This document shows, in pieces, positions 1 through 8,895 of a stretch of DNA of 64,000 bases. The notes below the pieces were generated by a model. The model was not told the origin of the DNA, searched no databases, and was given only the letters and a program-made list of their open reading frames with translations. The position numbers and the translations under genes are program-made. This DNA is from Antricoccus suffuscus (GTDB lineage Bacteria; Actinomycetota; Actinomycetes; Mycobacteriales; Antricoccaceae): contig NZ_PVUE01000002.1 of the NCBI RefSeq assembly GCF_003003235.1, positions 186,001 to 250,000 of the forward strand, in the 5' to 3' direction. Position 1 is the first letter of the stretch. Each line of letters starts with the position of its first letter.

Positions 1-714
1 GGCATGATCGCACCGGACGAGACGACGTTCGAGTTCCTCAAGGGCCGCGAACGCGCGCCCAAGGGGGCCGACTGGGATGCCGCAGTGGAGTACTGGAAGA
101 CGCTGCGCACGGATGACGATGCGACGTACGACGCCAAGGTGATCCTCGAGACCGGCGCGCTGACACCATTCGTTACGTGGGGCACGAACCCGGGTCAGGG
201 CGCCCCGCTGTCATCGTCGGTGCCGGACCCGGAGTCGTACGACGACCCGAGCGCACGTACGTCGGCCGCTAATGCGTTGAAGTACATGGACTTGCAGGCC
301 GGTACGCCGCTCCGCCAGATCTCGGTCGACACCGTGTTCGTTGGCTCGTGCACCAATGGCCGGATCGAGGACTTGCGCGCGGCCGCGGCCGTGGTCAAGG
401 GCCACAAGGTCGCCGGCAGCGTCCGGATGTTGATTGTTCCTGGCTCGATGAAAGTCAAGCTGCAGGCCGAGAGTGAAGGCCTGGACAAGGTCTTCACCGA
501 GGCCGGGGCTGAGTGGCGTTCGGCGGGTTGCTCGATGTGCTTGGGAATGAACCCCGACCAGCTGGCGCCCGGTGAGCGGTCGGCGTCGACGTCCAACCGC
601 AACTTCGAAGGCAGGCAAGGCAAAGGCGGCCGCACCCATCTGGTGTCACCGCTCGTGGCCGCCGCGACCGCGATCCGCGGCACGCTGTCCTCTCCCAGCG
701 ATCTAGACAAGTAA
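1..714 (+). CDS. leuC: 3-isopropylmalate dehydratase large subunit, 3' part
   Basis: This is the C-terminal half of LeuC, which with LeuD isomerises 2-isopropylmalate to 3-isopropylmalate in leucine synthesis. The frame is open from the first base of the window, so the 5' end lies outside it. Two of the visible motifs carry the [4Fe-4S] cluster cysteines of the aconitase family: SCTNGR (Cys codon 349-351) and [10 protein letters not shown] (Cys codons 529-531 and 538-540). The next gene, leuD, begins 11 bases after the stop, as expected for a two-gene operon. The product is cytoplasmic. Identification is secure; only the full length is unknown. Confidence 0.97.
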   Translation, partial: GMIAPDETTFEFLKGRERAPKGADWDAAVEYWKTLRTDDDATYDAKVILETGALTPFVTWGTNPGQGAPLSSSVPDPESYDDPSARTSAANALKYMDLQAGTPLRQISVDTVFVGSCTNGRIEDLRAAAAVVKGHKVAGSVRMLIVPGSMKVKLQAESEGLDKVFTEAGAEWRSAGCSMCLGMNPDQLAPGERSASTSNRNFEGRQGKGGRTHLVSPLVAAATAIRGTLSSPSDLDK

Positions 715-725
715 GGCACGGACTC

Positions 726-1349
726 ATGCAGAAGTTTTTGACCCACACCGGAACGATCGCGCCGTTGCGCCGCAGCAATGTCGATACCGATCAGATCATT
801 CCCGCCGTCTATCTCAAGCGAGTCACCAAGACCGGCTTCGAGGACGGCCTGTTCTCGGCTTGGAAGGCGAACGAACCGGACTTCGTGCTCAACAAGCCGG
901 AGTACGCCGGCGCCTCGATTTTGGTTGCCGGACCGGACTTCGGGACCGGATCGTCTCGCGAACACGCCGTATGGGCACTTCGGGATGGCGGATTTTCGGT
1001 AGTTATTTCTTCGCGTTTCGCGGACATCTTCCGCGGCAACTCGCTCAAGGACGGCCTGCTCACCGTCGTGCTTCCGGAAGCGGATGTTGAGGCGCTCATG
1101 GCCCTCGGCGAGCAGTCGCCGACGGCCGAGGTGACTGTCGATCTCGACAAGCGCGAAATTCGCTATGTCCCCCAGAATGCCTCTATAGCAGGGGATTCCG
1201 CCGCAAAGACGGTCTCCTTTGACATCGATGACTACAGTCGCTGGCGTCTGATGGAGGGTCTGGACGATATCGGGCTCACCCTGCGCAACGAGGGTGACAT
1301 CGCCGATTTCGAGGCCAAGCGGCCGGTTTGGAAGCCCGTTACGGTCTGA
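726..1349 (+). CDS. leuD: 3-isopropylmalate dehydratase small subunit
   Basis: LeuD is the swivel-domain partner of LeuC and forms the substrate-binding half of isopropylmalate isomerase. The 207-residue product has the usual length for the family. It shows the family motifs [12 protein letters not shown] at about 20-31 and GTGSSREHA at about 73-81, the latter contacting substrate. It starts at an ATG 11 bases after leuC and is almost certainly cotranscribed and assembled with it. A strong inverted repeat 40 bases after the stop probably ends the transcript. Confidence 0.97.
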   Translation: MQKFLTHTGTIAPLRRSNVDTDQIIPAVYLKRVTKTGFEDGLFSAWKANEPDFVLNKPEYAGASILVAGPDFGTGSSREHAVWALRDGGFSVVISSRFADIFRGNSLKDGLLTVVLPEADVEALMALGEQSPTAEVTVDLDKREIRYVPQNASIAGDSAAKTVSFDIDDYSRWRLMEGLDDIGLTLRNEGDIADFEAKRPVWKPVTV

Positions 1350-1389
1350 AAATAGGGCGATTTAGGGTGACGCGAATCGCCTGACACAG

Positions 1390-1435
1390 AAGGAAAAATA
1401 GCGCAAGGTGATTGAACCGAGCGCTATTTTTCCTT
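1390..1435. terminator. AT-rich 15-bp inverted repeat after leuD
   Basis: AAGGAAAAATAGCGC (1390-1404) and its exact reverse complement (1421-1435) enclose a 16-base loop. Because the outer part of the stem is A/T, a T-run follows the GC core on either strand, so it can act as an intrinsic terminator for leuCD. It is much richer in AT than its surroundings. A role in the hup leader is an alternative. Confidence 0.7.
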
Positions 1436-1538
1436 ACCGTTACGCGTATGTCATCTCATTAGAGACGACCGTGAGGCGTCGAATCATCCAAGATGATCGG
1501 CACAAACGACGTAACTGTCAGTCCTGGGAGGGACAACT

Positions 1539-2039
1539 GTGAACAAGTCCGAATTGGTTGAGGCCCTCGCCGCGCGCCTCGAAGGAGACAAGAAGACCGC
1601 CGCCAAGGCAGTCGACGAAATTGTCGACCTCGTCCTGCGCTCGGTCGTCAAGGGTGAAAAGGTATCGATTGCCGGCTTCGGCGTGTTCGAGAAGCGCGCT
1701 CGCGCCGCTCGCACCGCTCGTAACCCTGCGACCGGCGAGAGCATCAAGCTCAAGAAGACCAACGTGCCGGCGTTCCGTCCGGGCACGCAATTCAAGAACG
1801 TCGTTGCGGGCAAGGTGAAGCTCGGCGCCGCGCCGAAGCCAGCCAAGAAGGCCGCAACGAAGACCGCCGCAGCCGCGGCGAAGTCCACGGCTGCAAAGAA
1901 GACCACGGCTGCCAAGGCGACGAAGGCACCTGCCAAGAAGGCCGCTGCCAAGGCCCCTGCCAAGAAGGCCGCTGCAAAGGCGCCAGCCAAGAAGGCCGCA
2001 AAGAAGACGACCGCTCGGAAGGCACCTGCCAAGCGCTAG
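1539..2039 (+). CDS. hup: HU-family nucleoid protein with Lys/Ala-rich tail (HupB type)
   Basis: This is a DNA-binding histone-like protein that bends and compacts the chromosome. Residues 1-90 are a normal HU fold, starting [11 protein letters not shown] and containing the conserved [22 protein letters not shown] arm region in parts. From about residue 95 to 166 there is a basic tail made of repeated [11 protein letters not shown] and KAPAKKAA units, as in mycobacterial HupB and Streptomyces HupS. The start is a GTG preceded by GGGAGG at 1526-1531. The gene is monocistronic between two hairpins. The tail resembles eukaryotic histone H1 and in relatives is acetylated or methylated; that is known for the family and not visible here. 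Confidence 0.95.
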   Translation: MNKSELVEALAARLEGDKKTAAKAVDEIVDLVLRSVVKGEKVSIAGFGVFEKRARAARTARNPATGESIKLKKTNVPAFRPGTQFKNVVAGKVKLGAAPKPAKKAATKTAAAAAKSTAAKKTTAAKATKAPAKKAAAKAPAKKAAAKAPAKKAAKKTTARKAPAKR

Positions 2040-2068
2040 CTCGCGCAAGCACGCATCGCTCAGGTAAG

Positions 2069-2115
2069 AAGTGGGGCGCAGTACGACGAAGGTCGTGCCG
2101 CGCCCCACTTTCTGT
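2069..2115. terminator. bidirectional terminator between hup and mutT1
   Basis: AAGTGGGGCGC (2069-2079) pairs with GCGCCCCACTT (2100-2110). After one A-C mismatch the stem continues with GTACGAC/GTCGTGC (one wobble) around a 4-base loop. The distal side runs into TTCTGTTTT. It sits between convergent genes, so it can end both hup and the minus-strand mutT1 transcript. Confidence 0.85.
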
Positions 2116-2121
2116 TTTGGC

Positions 2122-2183
2122 GGCGATGCGCTGTCCCGGCGAAGTGCTGTGCGGCCGAAGGTCTGTGCGGGCGAACGATCGCG
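2122..2183. repeat. imperfect 15-16-bp tandem repeat, about 3.5 copies
   Basis: Successive units begin GGCGATGCGCTGTCCC, GGCGAAGTGCTGTGC, GGCCGAAGGTCTGTGC and GGGCGAACGATCGCG. They lie between the terminator and the 3' end of mutT1 and have no coding role that I can see. Confidence 0.5.
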
Positions 2184-2184
2184 C

Positions 2185-3117
2185 CTACTCATCCCCAGGT
2201 TGGAGCGTGCGGTAGTAGTCCGCAGTGACGATTTGGTCGCCCACACCACCGAACGCCCAGACGCCCCCCTTCTTGCTGCCGACCTGAGCGGGATTGTGGT
2301 CGACGCGAAAAGCCGAGGTCAGTGCGTCAACGACGCCGCCCTGAGTGCTCAGAACGACCGGACCCGGCGCGGTCAGGAGCTTGTGCACCTCGCCAAATCC
2401 GCGCTCGTCGTCTTCGGCGAACTCGATGTCGCCGAGATTTGGCGCGTCCTTGACCTTGATCTGCAGCGCTTCCGCGAGGGGCTGGACGGTTTGACGGCAA
2501 CGCACGGGATCGGCGGTGTAGACGCTGATCGGCGCGAACGCCGGCAGTGTCTGCGCGATCGCCGTCGCCTGCCGGCGCCCCTTCTTGTCCAGTGGCCGGT
2601 CGTAGTCGTCACCGGTCCACTTGTTGCGCTCGCCGGCGCGGCCGTGGCGCACTAGTAACAGGGCAATCGGCGTTGTACCGATCTGCGCGAAGCGATCCAA
2701 CACGGCGCGGTCGGTTGGATAGGTGAGAACCCCAGATGCCTTGGCAAGCGGCACCCACGTGAAGTCGTCGATCTCCTCGACATCCACCGAGGCCGGCGCG
2801 TCAGCGCAGCCGTCCGTGAGTCGCATGGCCCAGTAGCTCACCGATTTCGCGTGCGACCCGACACGGTAGTGCACCGTGGAGAGGAATACGCCGAGCGTGA
2901 ACGGTAACCCGGTCTCCTCCGTGACCTCCCGGACCGCCGTCTGGATGGGATTTTCGGAGGCGTCCGGTTTACCCTTAGGCAGCGACCAGTCGTCGTACGA
3001 CGGGCGGTGAACGAGCAAAACCTCGACCGTGCCGTTCGTGTCTCGCCACAGCACGCCGCCGGCAGCGGTCAGCTTGGCCGCGTCGTCGCCGATCGCCACA
3101 GGATCCGGTTCGCTCAT
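2185..3117 (-). CDS. mutT1: Nudix hydrolase fused to histidine phosphatase (MutT1-like)
   Basis: This two-domain enzyme resembles mycobacterial MutT1, which hydrolyses 8-oxo-GTP, 8-oxo-dGTP and diadenosine polyphosphates. The N-terminal Nudix domain has a complete box from Gly49 to Leu71 (GKPDASE then REVTEETGL). The C-terminal histidine-phosphatase domain begins at about residue 150 with LLVRHGRAG, whose His is the phosphate acceptor. The ATG at 3117 has AGGA six bases upstream; a TTG at 3129 would overlap the ppk stop and has no better ribosome site. It lies directly downstream of ppk, so polyphosphate and nucleotide phosphate metabolism are probably co-expressed. Confidence 0.93.
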   Translation of the reverse strand: MSEPDPVAIGDDAAKLTAAGGVLWRDTNGTVEVLLVHRPSYDDWSLPKGKPDASENPIQTAVREVTEETGLPFTLGVFLSTVHYRVGSHAKSVSYWAMRLTDGCADAPASVDVEEIDDFTWVPLAKASGVLTYPTDRAVLDRFAQIGTTPIALLLVRHGRAGERNKWTGDDYDRPLDKKGRRQATAIAQTLPAFAPISVYTADPVRCRQTVQPLAEALQIKVKDAPNLGDIEFAEDDERGFGEVHKLLTAPGPVVLSTQGGVVDALTSAFRVDHNPAQVGSKKGGVWAFGGVGDQIVTADYYRTLQPGDE

Positions 3118-3125
3118 CGTCCTAC

Positions 3126-5225
3126 TCAATTGGCTGGTTTGGTGCTAGCCGCGATACCCGCGATGAGTTCACTTTGATAGTCGGACATCGGAACGGTCGA
3201 GCCCTCGGTGCTGCTGATCCAGGTGCCGTCCGGTTGCAGGTCCCAGGCGATGATGTCGACGTCAAGGATCCGGTCGATCATGGCCTTGATCCGGCCGCGC
3301 GCGATCGTATCGGTCACCCTGGTGAGCACCTCAACGCGGCGGTCAAGGTTGCGGTGCATCAGATCCGCACTACCGATGAAGATTTCGGGATCACCGTCGT
3401 TGTGGAAGTACGAAACCCGAGAGTGCTCGAGGAATCGTCCGATGATCGAACGTACCCGGACGTTGTCAGACATCCCTTCCACGCCGGGCCGAACCGCGCA
3501 GTTCGTGCGCACGATCAGATCTACCTGTACGCCGGCCATGGAGGCGCGATACAGAGCATCGATGCTGTCCTCGTCGACGATGTGGTTGGTCTTGATGACG
3601 ACTCGGGCCGGTTTGCCGGCGCGGGCATTCTCGGCCTCGCGGTCCAGCCGCTCAATGAGTCCTTTGCGTACGCCGTGCGGCGCGACCAGGAGCTTGCGGT
3701 ATTCGGTCTGCCGTGAGTAGCCGGTAAGCACGTTGAACAAGTCCGTCAGGTCCGCGCCGATCTCAGGGTCGGCGGTGAGCAGGCCCAGATCCTCATACAT
3801 GCGCGCGGTCTTGGGGTTGTAGTTGCCGGTGCCGATATGGCAGTAGCGGCGAATCTGGCCACCTTCTTGGCGCACGACGAGGGCCGTCTTGCAGTGGGTC
3901 TTGAGTCCGACCAGGCCGTAGACGACATGGCAGCCGGCGCGCTCGAGTGCGCGGGCCCAGCTGATGTTGGCTTCCTCGTCGAATCGAGCCTGGATCTCCA
4001 CCAGAACGACGACTTGTTTGCCTGCCTCGGCCGCTTCCACCAGCGCATGCACGATCGGGGAGTCGCCTGAGGTGCGGTAGAGGGTTTGCTTGATGGCGAG
4101 GACCTTCGGGTCCGCGGCGGCCTGTTCGATGAACCGCTGTGTGCTGGTTGCAAACGAGTCGTACGGGTGATGCACGAGTACGTCGCCCTCACGCAGCGTC
4201 GAGAAGATCGACTTGCCCTCGGTTAACCGCGGATGGGTGGCCGGGACAAATGGCTCGTCCTTCAGGTCCGGTCGGTCCACGTCGACGATCGCGAAGAGCG
4301 ATGACAGGTCCAACAGGCCCGGTACGACGATGATGTCGTCTTCATCGACGTCCAGCTCACGGGACAGCAGGTCGAGCACGTGAGGGTCCATGTTGTCGGT
4401 GACCTCGATCCGGACGGCTGGCCCGAACCGCCGGCGCGCGAGTTCGCGCTCCAGTGCCTGAAGCAGGTCCTCGTCGCGATCTTCCTCGACGTCGAGGTCG
4501 GCGTTGCGTGTCACGCGGAACGGGTGGTGGTCGATGACCTCCATGCCGGGGAACAACTGCCCGATGTTGGCCGCGATCAGCTCTTCCAACGGCACGAACC
4601 GGTCCTTGCCGAGCTTGATGAAGCGGTCGACGTTGTTGGGCACCTTCACGCGAGCGAACCGCTCGACGTCTTGCCCAGGGTCGCGAACGACGACCGCGAG
4701 GTTGAGGGAGAGGCCCGATATGTAAGGGAACGGGTGCGCCGGATCGACCGCCAACGGCGTGAGCACCGGGAAGATCTGCGAGTGGAAGAACTCACCGAGC
4801 CGGGCCTGCTCCTCGCCGGTGAGCTCGGCCCACTTGAGGATCTCGATGCCATTCGCGTTGAGCGCCGGCATGATCTCTTCGTTGAAGCACTTGGAATGAC
4901 GCGCGACAAGCGCTTGCGTCTTCTCAGAGATCTTCTCCAGTTGCTCCCGAGCTGATAAGCCATCGGGGGACCGCACCGACAATCCCGTGCTCTGACGGCG
5001 CTTCAGGCCGGCTACGCGCACCATGTAGAACTCGTCCAGGTTGCTGGCAAAGATGGCCAGGAACTTCACTCGCTCGAGCAGCGGAGTGGTTGGGTCTTCG
5101 CCTGCCGCTAGCACCCGCGCGTTGAAGTCGACCCAGGAGATCTCGCGGTTGAGATACCTGTCGTTGGGCAGCGATAGCGCGTCAGTCCCGGCCGATTCTG
5201 CGGTAGATGAGCTCATGACATACAT
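3126..5225 (-). CDS. ppk: polyphosphate kinase 1
   Basis: PPK1 reversibly transfers the ATP gamma-phosphate to inorganic polyphosphate. The 699-residue product has the full four-domain length. It begins near [13 protein letters not shown], has [10 protein letters not shown] at about 61-70, and carries the two conserved histidines: His444 in LKTHCK (the autophosphorylated residue by family alignment) and His601 in FLEHSRV. The region [11 protein letters not shown] follows the first histidine. The start ATG has AGG at suitable spacing; a second ATG nine bases on is possible. It is followed by mutT1, with cofC upstream on the same strand. Confidence 0.97.
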   Translation of the reverse strand: MYVMSSSTAESAGTDALSLPNDRYLNREISWVDFNARVLAAGEDPTTPLLERVKFLAIFASNLDEFYMVRVAGLKRRQSTGLSVRSPDGLSAREQLEKISEKTQALVARHSKCFNEEIMPALNANGIEILKWAELTGEEQARLGEFFHSQIFPVLTPLAVDPAHPFPYISGLSLNLAVVVRDPGQDVERFARVKVPNNVDRFIKLGKDRFVPLEELIAANIGQLFPGMEVIDHHPFRVTRNADLDVEEDRDEDLLQALERELARRRFGPAVRIEVTDNMDPHVLDLLSRELDVDEDDIIVVPGLLDLSSLFAIVDVDRPDLKDEPFVPATHPRLTEGKSIFSTLREGDVLVHHPYDSFATSTQRFIEQAAADPKVLAIKQTLYRTSGDSPIVHALVEAAEAGKQVVVLVEIQARFDEEANISWARALERAGCHVVYGLVGLKTHCKTALVVRQEGGQIRRYCHIGTGNYNPKTARMYEDLGLLTADPEIGADLTDLFNVLTGYSRQTEYRKLLVAPHGVRKGLIERLDREAENARAGKPARVVIKTNHIVDEDSIDALYRASMAGVQVDLIVRTNCAVRPGVEGMSDNVRVRSIIGRFLEHSRVSYFHNDGDPEIFIGSADLMHRNLDRRVEVLTRVTDTIARGRIKAMIDRILDVDIIAWDLQPDGTWISSTEGSTVPMSDYQSELIAGIAASTKPAN

Positions 5226-5301
5226 CGTCGCCTATGTTGCGCGATTGGGTAAAGCCAGGTTCAACCGATAGGGCGGCGTACGTCGTAAGTTTGCCGGGAG
5301 T

Positions 5302-6066
5302 TCACCGGGTGGACTCGTTGGCCGCGCGTTGCTCGTACTCGGCGAATAGTGCCGCTGTACGCGGTCCAAGGCCCAGGTCTGCCGCTTCGCTGAGCTCATC
5401 CAGGGTGTCGACGTCGGTGCGCACGGTAGGTGCCGATACGTCGATCGACACGGCGCCCGTGGCGGCGTGCGCGGCGGCGGAGTCGTAGCCGAACTGGGGG
5501 TCGAGTGCGGTTTCTGGTCCGGCTGCCAACAGCGAGGTCCCGATTCTGCTGGAGTCCGCGACGTACGACCGCGCAAAACGCGCCGCGTCGACCAGTACGG
5601 CGGACAGTTCAGCGGGCGTCAGAGTCGGGAGGTCTGCGGTGAGCGCGGCGACGTACTTAGCGCCGGCGTCGCGGGCGGCGAGTTCACCGCTGTGGATGGC
5701 ATCGTTGAGGCGCGCGAACCCTGGTGACTCAATGGGCAGCTTCGACTGCTCGACTACGACGATGGCGCCGAGCTCCCGCACGCCAGCCGCGATCTGGAGG
5801 TCCTCGGTGACGACGTACACCGCCTGGACCTGTTCGCTGGAGAGTGCCGCTTCGACGGTGTCGTAGGCGAAGGCCGCGGCGAGGGCCGCGTTGTCGATGA
5901 GCCCTTCGGGCTCGGTGACGACCCGCGTCTTGGCCCGCTGAGTCGCCTTGACCGGTATGACGAGCGACCAGAGCCGCGCGGCATCGGCCGGGTCGCCCGG
6001 AGCGTTTCCGGCGTACCGTGCTGAGGCTGTGGAATCTCGCTCTGTGTCATGCATTAAAGACATCAT
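5302..6066 (-). CDS. cofC: phosphoenolpyruvate/2-phospho-L-lactate guanylyltransferase (CofC/FbiD)
   Basis: This nucleotidyltransferase activates 2-phospholactate or, in actinobacteria, phosphoenolpyruvate with GTP as an early step of cofactor F420 synthesis. The start of the fold is SLVIPVKATQRAKTRV, and the family motifs TADLPTL and FGYDSAAAH are present. It is about 40 residues longer than typical family members because of an N-terminal extension. Its position next to ppk matches the mycobacterial fbiD locus. It implies that the cell makes F420, relevant to the luciferase-like oxidoreductases near 30-32 kb. The other F420 genes are not in the window. Confidence 0.92.
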   Translation of the reverse strand: MMSLMHDTERDSTASARYAGNAPGDPADAARLWSLVIPVKATQRAKTRVVTEPEGLIDNAALAAAFAYDTVEAALSSEQVQAVYVVTEDLQIAAGVRELGAIVVVEQSKLPIESPGFARLNDAIHSGELAARDAGAKYVAALTADLPTLTPAELSAVLVDAARFARSYVADSSRIGTSLLAAGPETALDPQFGYDSAAAHAATGAVSIDVSAPTVRTDVDTLDELSEAADLGLGPRTAALFAEYEQRAANESTR

Positions 6067-6178
6067 TGCAAGTCGCTAAGGTGAGCAGACCATTGAGCAT
6101 GCAAATTAGGCCCGTGCGGCGTCATCGAACGACGCCGGTGGTAGCGAATTACGCAACAACGCGACAGGAGATCAACCG

Positions 6179-6931
6179 GTGAGCACCTCGGCAGATAAGA
6201 AGCCCAAACGGAAGCGTCCCGGCGGCCGGGAGCTCTCGCTGACGCTGAGGTTCGTGGCGCCGCTCGTCCGCAACGCGTCGCGGTTGCTGTTCAAAGAGAA
6301 ATTCCGCAACCGCGAGTTGATCCCGGCGACCGGCCCCGCGCTCCTGGTCCTTAACCATGTTTCGGTTGTCGATCCACTCGCCGTTGCCAGTTACGTCTGG
6401 TCGGCCGGTCGTCTGCCGCGCTTCATGATCAAAGACGGTGTGTTCAAGGCTCCCGTCGTCGGCGCCGCGATGCGCCACTGCAAGCAGATCGAGGTCGCCC
6501 GCGGATCGGCAAACGCGCTGAAATCCATCGACGACGCGGTCTCGATACTCCAAGAAGGCGGCGTTGTGGTCGTCTATCCCGAGGGCACCGTCACCCGCAA
6601 CGACAGCTTCTGGCCGATGCGCTCCAAGACTGGTGTCGCACGGATCGCCCGTGCCGCACCTGATGCGCCGGTGATCACGCTGTCGCAGTGGGGCGCGCAG
6701 GACACCTGGAACTACCACACGCGTAAGAAATCCATTTTCCCGCGCAAGAAGGTGACCATCGTGGCGCACGGTGAGTTGGACCTGACCGCCGAACGTGCCT
6801 TGCCGAATTCCGAGTCGTACCGACGGATGACCGACCGCATGATGAACGACATTGCTGCCGGGGTTGGCGAACTCCGCGGCGAGACGCCACCGCCGGACCT
6901 GTTCGCTGACGGCAAGAGTGATGCCTCATGA
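6179..6931 (+). CDS. plsC: 1-acyl-sn-glycerol-3-phosphate acyltransferase
   Basis: This PlsC-family enzyme transfers an acyl chain to lysophosphatidic acid in phospholipid synthesis, at the inner face of the membrane. The catalytic NHVSVVD motif (H-x4-D, His60 and Asp65) and the substrate-binding YPEGT motif (about 133-137) are both intact. The first 18 residues are very basic. The GTG start has AGGAG at 6166-6170, eight bases upstream. The stop overlaps gpsA in ATGA, coupling glycerol-3-phosphate supply with its acylation. Confidence 0.93.
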   Translation: MSTSADKKPKRKRPGGRELSLTLRFVAPLVRNASRLLFKEKFRNRELIPATGPALLVLNHVSVVDPLAVASYVWSAGRLPRFMIKDGVFKAPVVGAAMRHCKQIEVARGSANALKSIDDAVSILQEGGVVVVYPEGTVTRNDSFWPMRSKTGVARIARAAPDAPVITLSQWGAQDTWNYHTRKKSIFPRKKVTIVAHGELDLTAERALPNSESYRRMTDRMMNDIAAGVGELRGETPPPDLFADGKSDAS

Positions 6932-7932
6932 CGAAGGTCGCCGTTCTCGGTTCAGGATCCTGGGGTACGGCGTACGCAAAGGTCCTAGCCGACGCGGGCT
7001 CCGAGGTGCTGCTGTGGGCGCGGCGTCCCGAGGTTGCGACGTCGGTGAACCGCTATCAGGAGAACCCGGACTACTTGCCGGGTGTCACGCTGCCGATCAC
7101 GTTGAAGGCAACAGCGGACTATCGGCAGGCTCTCGACGGCGCGCGGATCGTCGTACTGGCGATACCGTCGCAGACGCTGCGGGAGAATCTCGCCGATTGG
7201 CGTGACTTTATTGGCCCGGACGCGACTCTCGTCAGCTTGATGAAAGGGATCGAGCTTGGTACGACGATGCGCATGTCACAGGTGATCGCGGAAGTCGGCG
7301 GCGTCGGTGACGAACGCATCGCGGTCGTCACCGGTCCCAACCTGGCCCGCGAGATCGCGGGGGAACAGCCGGCCGCGACGGTGATCGCCTGCGCCGACCA
7401 CGACCGCGCGGTCGAACTGCAGCAGGCCAGCCAGACGGCTTACTTCCGGCCCTATACGCACACCGACGTCGTCGGCTGCGAGCTCGGCGGTGCCGTCAAG
7501 AACGTCATCGCGCTCGCGTGCGGGATCGCCGAAGGCATGGGGTTCGGCGACAACACGAAGGCAACGTTGATGACCCGCGGGTTGGCCGAGACTTCGCGGC
7601 TGGGAGTCGCGCTTGGCGCGCAGCGCGGGACCTTCTCCGGTCTTGCGGGCCTCGGTGACCTTGCCGCGACATGCACCTCACCGCTGTCGCGCAACCGGAC
7701 GTTCGGCGAGCGACTCGGGATCGGTGAGAGCCTCGAACAGGCGTTGCGGCGTACCAAACAAGTCGCCGAAGGAGTCAAGTCGTGCCGTTCGATCCTCGAC
7801 CTCGCCACGAAGAACGGCGTGGAAATGCCCATCACCGCTGCGGTCGTCGCGATCTGCCACGAAGGACGCCGGGCACGCGATGAGGTGGGGGCGCTGATGG
7901 GGCGCGCGACGAAACCTGAATCGCTGGCCTGA
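6928..7932 (+). CDS. gpsA: glycerol-3-phosphate dehydrogenase [NAD(P)+]
   Basis: GpsA reduces dihydroxyacetone phosphate to sn-glycerol-3-phosphate, the backbone for phospholipids. The 334-residue product begins with the Rossmann motif GSGSWGTA (8-15). It has SLMKGIE at about 103-109 and the catalytic lysine region [13 protein letters not shown] (Lys191). The ATG overlaps the plsC stop by four bases. In mycobacteria the D-Ala-D-Ala ligase gene follows gpsA; here it is absent and a convergent DUF3515 gene follows after only 13 bases. Confidence 0.97.
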   Translation: MTKVAVLGSGSWGTAYAKVLADAGSEVLLWARRPEVATSVNRYQENPDYLPGVTLPITLKATADYRQALDGARIVVLAIPSQTLRENLADWRDFIGPDATLVSLMKGIELGTTMRMSQVIAEVGGVGDERIAVVTGPNLAREIAGEQPAATVIACADHDRAVELQQASQTAYFRPYTHTDVVGCELGGAVKNVIALACGIAEGMGFGDNTKATLMTRGLAETSRLGVALGAQRGTFSGLAGLGDLAATCTSPLSRNRTFGERLGIGESLEQALRRTKQVAEGVKSCRSILDLATKNGVEMPITAAVVAICHEGRRARDEVGALMGRATKPESLA

Positions 7933-7945
7933 GACCGAGCGCAGG

Positions 7946-8485
7946 CTACTTCTCGATCGACTTCAAGCGCTGCTTGACGACCGTCGAGATCGGCGCGATC
8001 GCGGTGCTTCCCGCGACCTCGTTGGGAACCGCGACCGAGATGTAGACCTCTCGATCCATCGCGGTCCACAGCGTGTTGTCGCCGGGTACGCCGTACGCCG
8101 ACGTGTCGGTCTGGGTCTTGACGAACCACGTGACGTCGTTGACGACGGTCAACTGTGCGGTGGCCTTGTAGCCCGCCGGCTTGGCGACACCGCAGATCAG
8201 CACGACCGGTGGCTGGCCCCACGCCATCGAGCCCGGGTGGCCCTTCACCGAGCGCTGCGTGCGGCCGTCGATCTCCGTTGGCAGGCCGTCTACGAGGTTC
8301 GCGCAGATGTCCTGGGTGCCATCGACTTCAGGCACCGTGACGTCGCTCAGTGTGCTGGAGTTGTTCTTACTGGCGTCCCCAACGCCGCTGAGGTTGTTGG
8401 CAATGATTGTGGCGGTGATACCGGCGGCAACGAGGGCGGTGGGAATCGCGATGTACGTGGCAAGCCGGGCAGGTGATACGGACAC
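7946..8485 (-). CDS. DUF3515 membrane-anchored protein
   Basis: This is a conserved actinobacterial protein of unknown function with an N-terminal membrane segment (about residues 9-30, ATYIAIPTALVAAGITATII) and an extracytoplasmic domain. The domain contains the family pattern DICANLVDGLP and WGQPPVVLICGVAKP. The placement beside gpsA and thiL matches the mycobacterial homologue. The GTG start lies 28 bases from a cluster of 11-bp phased GTTGACT repeats that may control it. No catalytic motif is visible. Confidence 0.88.
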   Translation of the reverse strand: MSVSPARLATYIAIPTALVAAGITATIIANNLSGVGDASKNNSSTLSDVTVPEVDGTQDICANLVDGLPTEIDGRTQRSVKGHPGSMAWGQPPVVLICGVAKPAGYKATAQLTVVNDVTWFVKTQTDTSAYGVPGDNTLWTAMDREVYISVAVPNEVAGSTAIAPISTVVKQRLKSIEK

Positions 8486-8512
8486 GGTGAGAAGCTCGAG
8501 CCTCCGTTAGAG

Positions 8513-8573
8513 GTTGACTGACTGGTTGGACGGTCGGCGGGTTGACTGTGAGTTGACTTAGAGATTGACGACA
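8513..8573. promoter_or_regulatory. phased GTTGACT direct repeats, putative response-regulator site
   Basis: GTTGACT occurs at 8513, 8541 and 8552, with variants GTTGGAC at 8525 and GATTGAC at 8563. The last three are exactly 11 bp apart. Seven-base direct repeats with 4-base spacers are the layout of OmpR/PhoP-type response-regulator sites. The array sits just upstream of the minus-strand DUF3515 start and runs into the 3' end of the Lrp-type gene. Confidence 0.45.
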
Positions 8574-8791
8574 GGACAAGTGAGTGTGCGAGTGATGCCG
8601 TCGATGCCCTGTACCCGCGCAACGACCAGCTTGCCCAGCTCGTCGACATTGCGTGCCTCAGCCCGCACGATGACGTCGTACGGCCCGGTCACGTCGTCGG
8701 CAACCTTGACTCCCGGCATGTCGCGGACCTCAGCGGCGACATCAGCGGCTCGACCGACCTCGGTCTGGATGAGAATGTATGCCTCTACCAT
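8558..8791 (-). CDS. stand-alone Lrp/AsnC ligand-binding (RAM) domain protein
   Basis: This 77-residue protein is only the alpha-beta ligand-sensing domain of the Lrp/AsnC family, with no helix-turn-helix. It starts MVEAYILIQTEVGRA and contains the typical VTGPYDVIVRAEA stretch. Such proteins form rings that bind small molecules, often amino acids, and are thought to modulate partner regulators. It lies head-to-head with thiL and upstream of the DUF3515 gene. Its partner cannot be deduced from the sequence. Confidence 0.9.
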   Translation of the reverse strand: MVEAYILIQTEVGRAADVAAEVRDMPGVKVADDVTGPYDVIVRAEARNVDELGKLVVARVQGIDGITRTLTCPVVNL

Positions 8792-8895
8792 TGGGTTGCC
8801 CTCCTACATGTACGGCCCGGCACCCAAAAGTACCGCAGATTCGGGCCGCCTGTCGCGGCGGCGTCGGCCGCACCCGGCATGATGGAGCGCACGCG

